From assembly GCA_023485925.1 (NCBI GenBank), contig JAMDAJ010000045.1:10497-31899 (forward strand): a DNA stretch of 21,403 bases, read 5' to 3'. Numbering within the stretch: position 1 is the first letter of the stretch; every line of letters begins with the position of its first letter. The notes under the pieces are model-generated. The model searched no databases. It worked only from the letters and a program-made list of their open reading frames with translations, and was not told the origin of the DNA. This document shows positions 21,245 to 21,403 of this stretch, one piece after another. The translations under genes and the position numbers were made by a program. This DNA comes from Patescibacteria group bacterium. GTDB lineage: Bacteria > Patescibacteriota > Doudnabacteria > UBA920 > 2-01-FULL-50-11.

Positions 21245-21403
21245 TTAAGATTGATTATGGTCAAGATGAGTTAACGCCGACCGCAAATTCTCCGGCAAGG
21301 GGCTTATGAATTTTCGACGCTTGCCGGAAGGGAGTAAAAGTTCTAAAGTTTCGGCGTGCAGAAACTGTCGGGGGAAAAGTTCGCTGTCAGTTTTTTTGAC
21401 CGA
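21245..21403 (-). CDS. C-terminal end of an RluA-family pseudouridine synthase (partial)
   Basis: The last 52 residues of a gene that continues beyond the window. The frame reads ELFPRQFLHAETLELLLPSG then FISPLPENLRSAL before a TAA stop. The RQFLHAxxL segment followed by a strand and a PLPxxL helix is the C-terminal signature of RluA/RluC/RluD enzymes, which convert specific uridines in 23S rRNA to pseudouridine. It is too short to tell which member. It is on the same strand as rplS, whose start lies 10 bases beyond its stop, so they are probably co-transcribed. Confidence 0.8.
   Translation of the reverse strand, partial: SVKKTDSELFPRQFLHAETLELLLPSGKRRKFISPLPENLRSALTHLDHNQS

Overview
The window looks like a chromosomal segment from a bacterium with very tightly packed genes, plausibly of the Patescibacteria (CPR, Parcubacteria-like) group. 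Reasons for that guess are near-zero spacing between genes, few clear ribosome binding sites, a SUF system with no sufD visible, a small two-helix membrane protein of a kind I associate with that group, and a type IV prepilin. TGA is used as a normal stop (for example sufU, ferredoxin, ICMT-like), which argues against a TGA-recoding lineage. The lineage is an inference; 16S or marker-gene placement would decide it. No gap longer than about 150 bases lacks a gene. I see no tRNA, rRNA, CRISPR array, transposase or phage gene.

Plus strand, 1-7113: an iron-sulfur assembly and oxidative-stress locus. The order is sufC (5' end off the window), sufB, an aminoglycoside-phosphotransferase-fold kinase, sufS, sufU, a DUF59/SufT-like factor, a three-cysteine ferredoxin and a Mn-type superoxide dismutase, ending in a strong bidirectional terminator. 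SufC and SufB would form the scaffold, SufS delivers sulfur, SufU receives or transfers it, and the DUF59 protein probably matures clients. Three small minus-strand genes (665-1039, 2541-2921, 3946-4323; 124-126 aa each) fill the gaps between these plus-strand genes. At least the first is a degenerate response-regulator receiver domain.

Minus strand, 13070 down to 7146: a near-continuous run of prepilin-like protein, histidine phosphatase, acylphosphatase, AlkD-like DNA glycosylase, membrane-anchored matrixin-like metalloprotease, P1B-type metal ATPase and SdpI-like membrane protein. Minus strand, 18002 down to 13131: an uncharacterised acidic protein, a NatA/NatB-type ABC exporter, a CPBP membrane protease, an aldo-keto reductase and a Cas4/RecB-like iron-sulfur nuclease. 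A perfect 37-bp palindrome separates the two runs.

Minus strand, 21403 down to 18119: the 3' end of an RluA-type pseudouridine synthase, rplS (L19), an M16 zinc peptidase, a two-gene unit (2TM protein and ICMT-like methyltransferase) and a membrane-anchored coiled-coil protein.

The most interesting pattern is that five minus-strand genes (the three small ones, the coiled-coil protein and the M16 peptidase) share one build. Each has its own promoter with a recognisable -10 box (usually extended -10, several with a TTGAC-like -35 at 17 bp), a purine-rich Shine-Dalgarno sequence, a single gene, and an intrinsic terminator. In four of the five the stop codon lies inside the terminator hairpin. 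They look like self-contained single-gene cassettes set into otherwise polycistronic, SD-poor surroundings. A second oddity is a 24-bp perfect inverted repeat within sufS, which has replaced the expected N-terminus of the protein.
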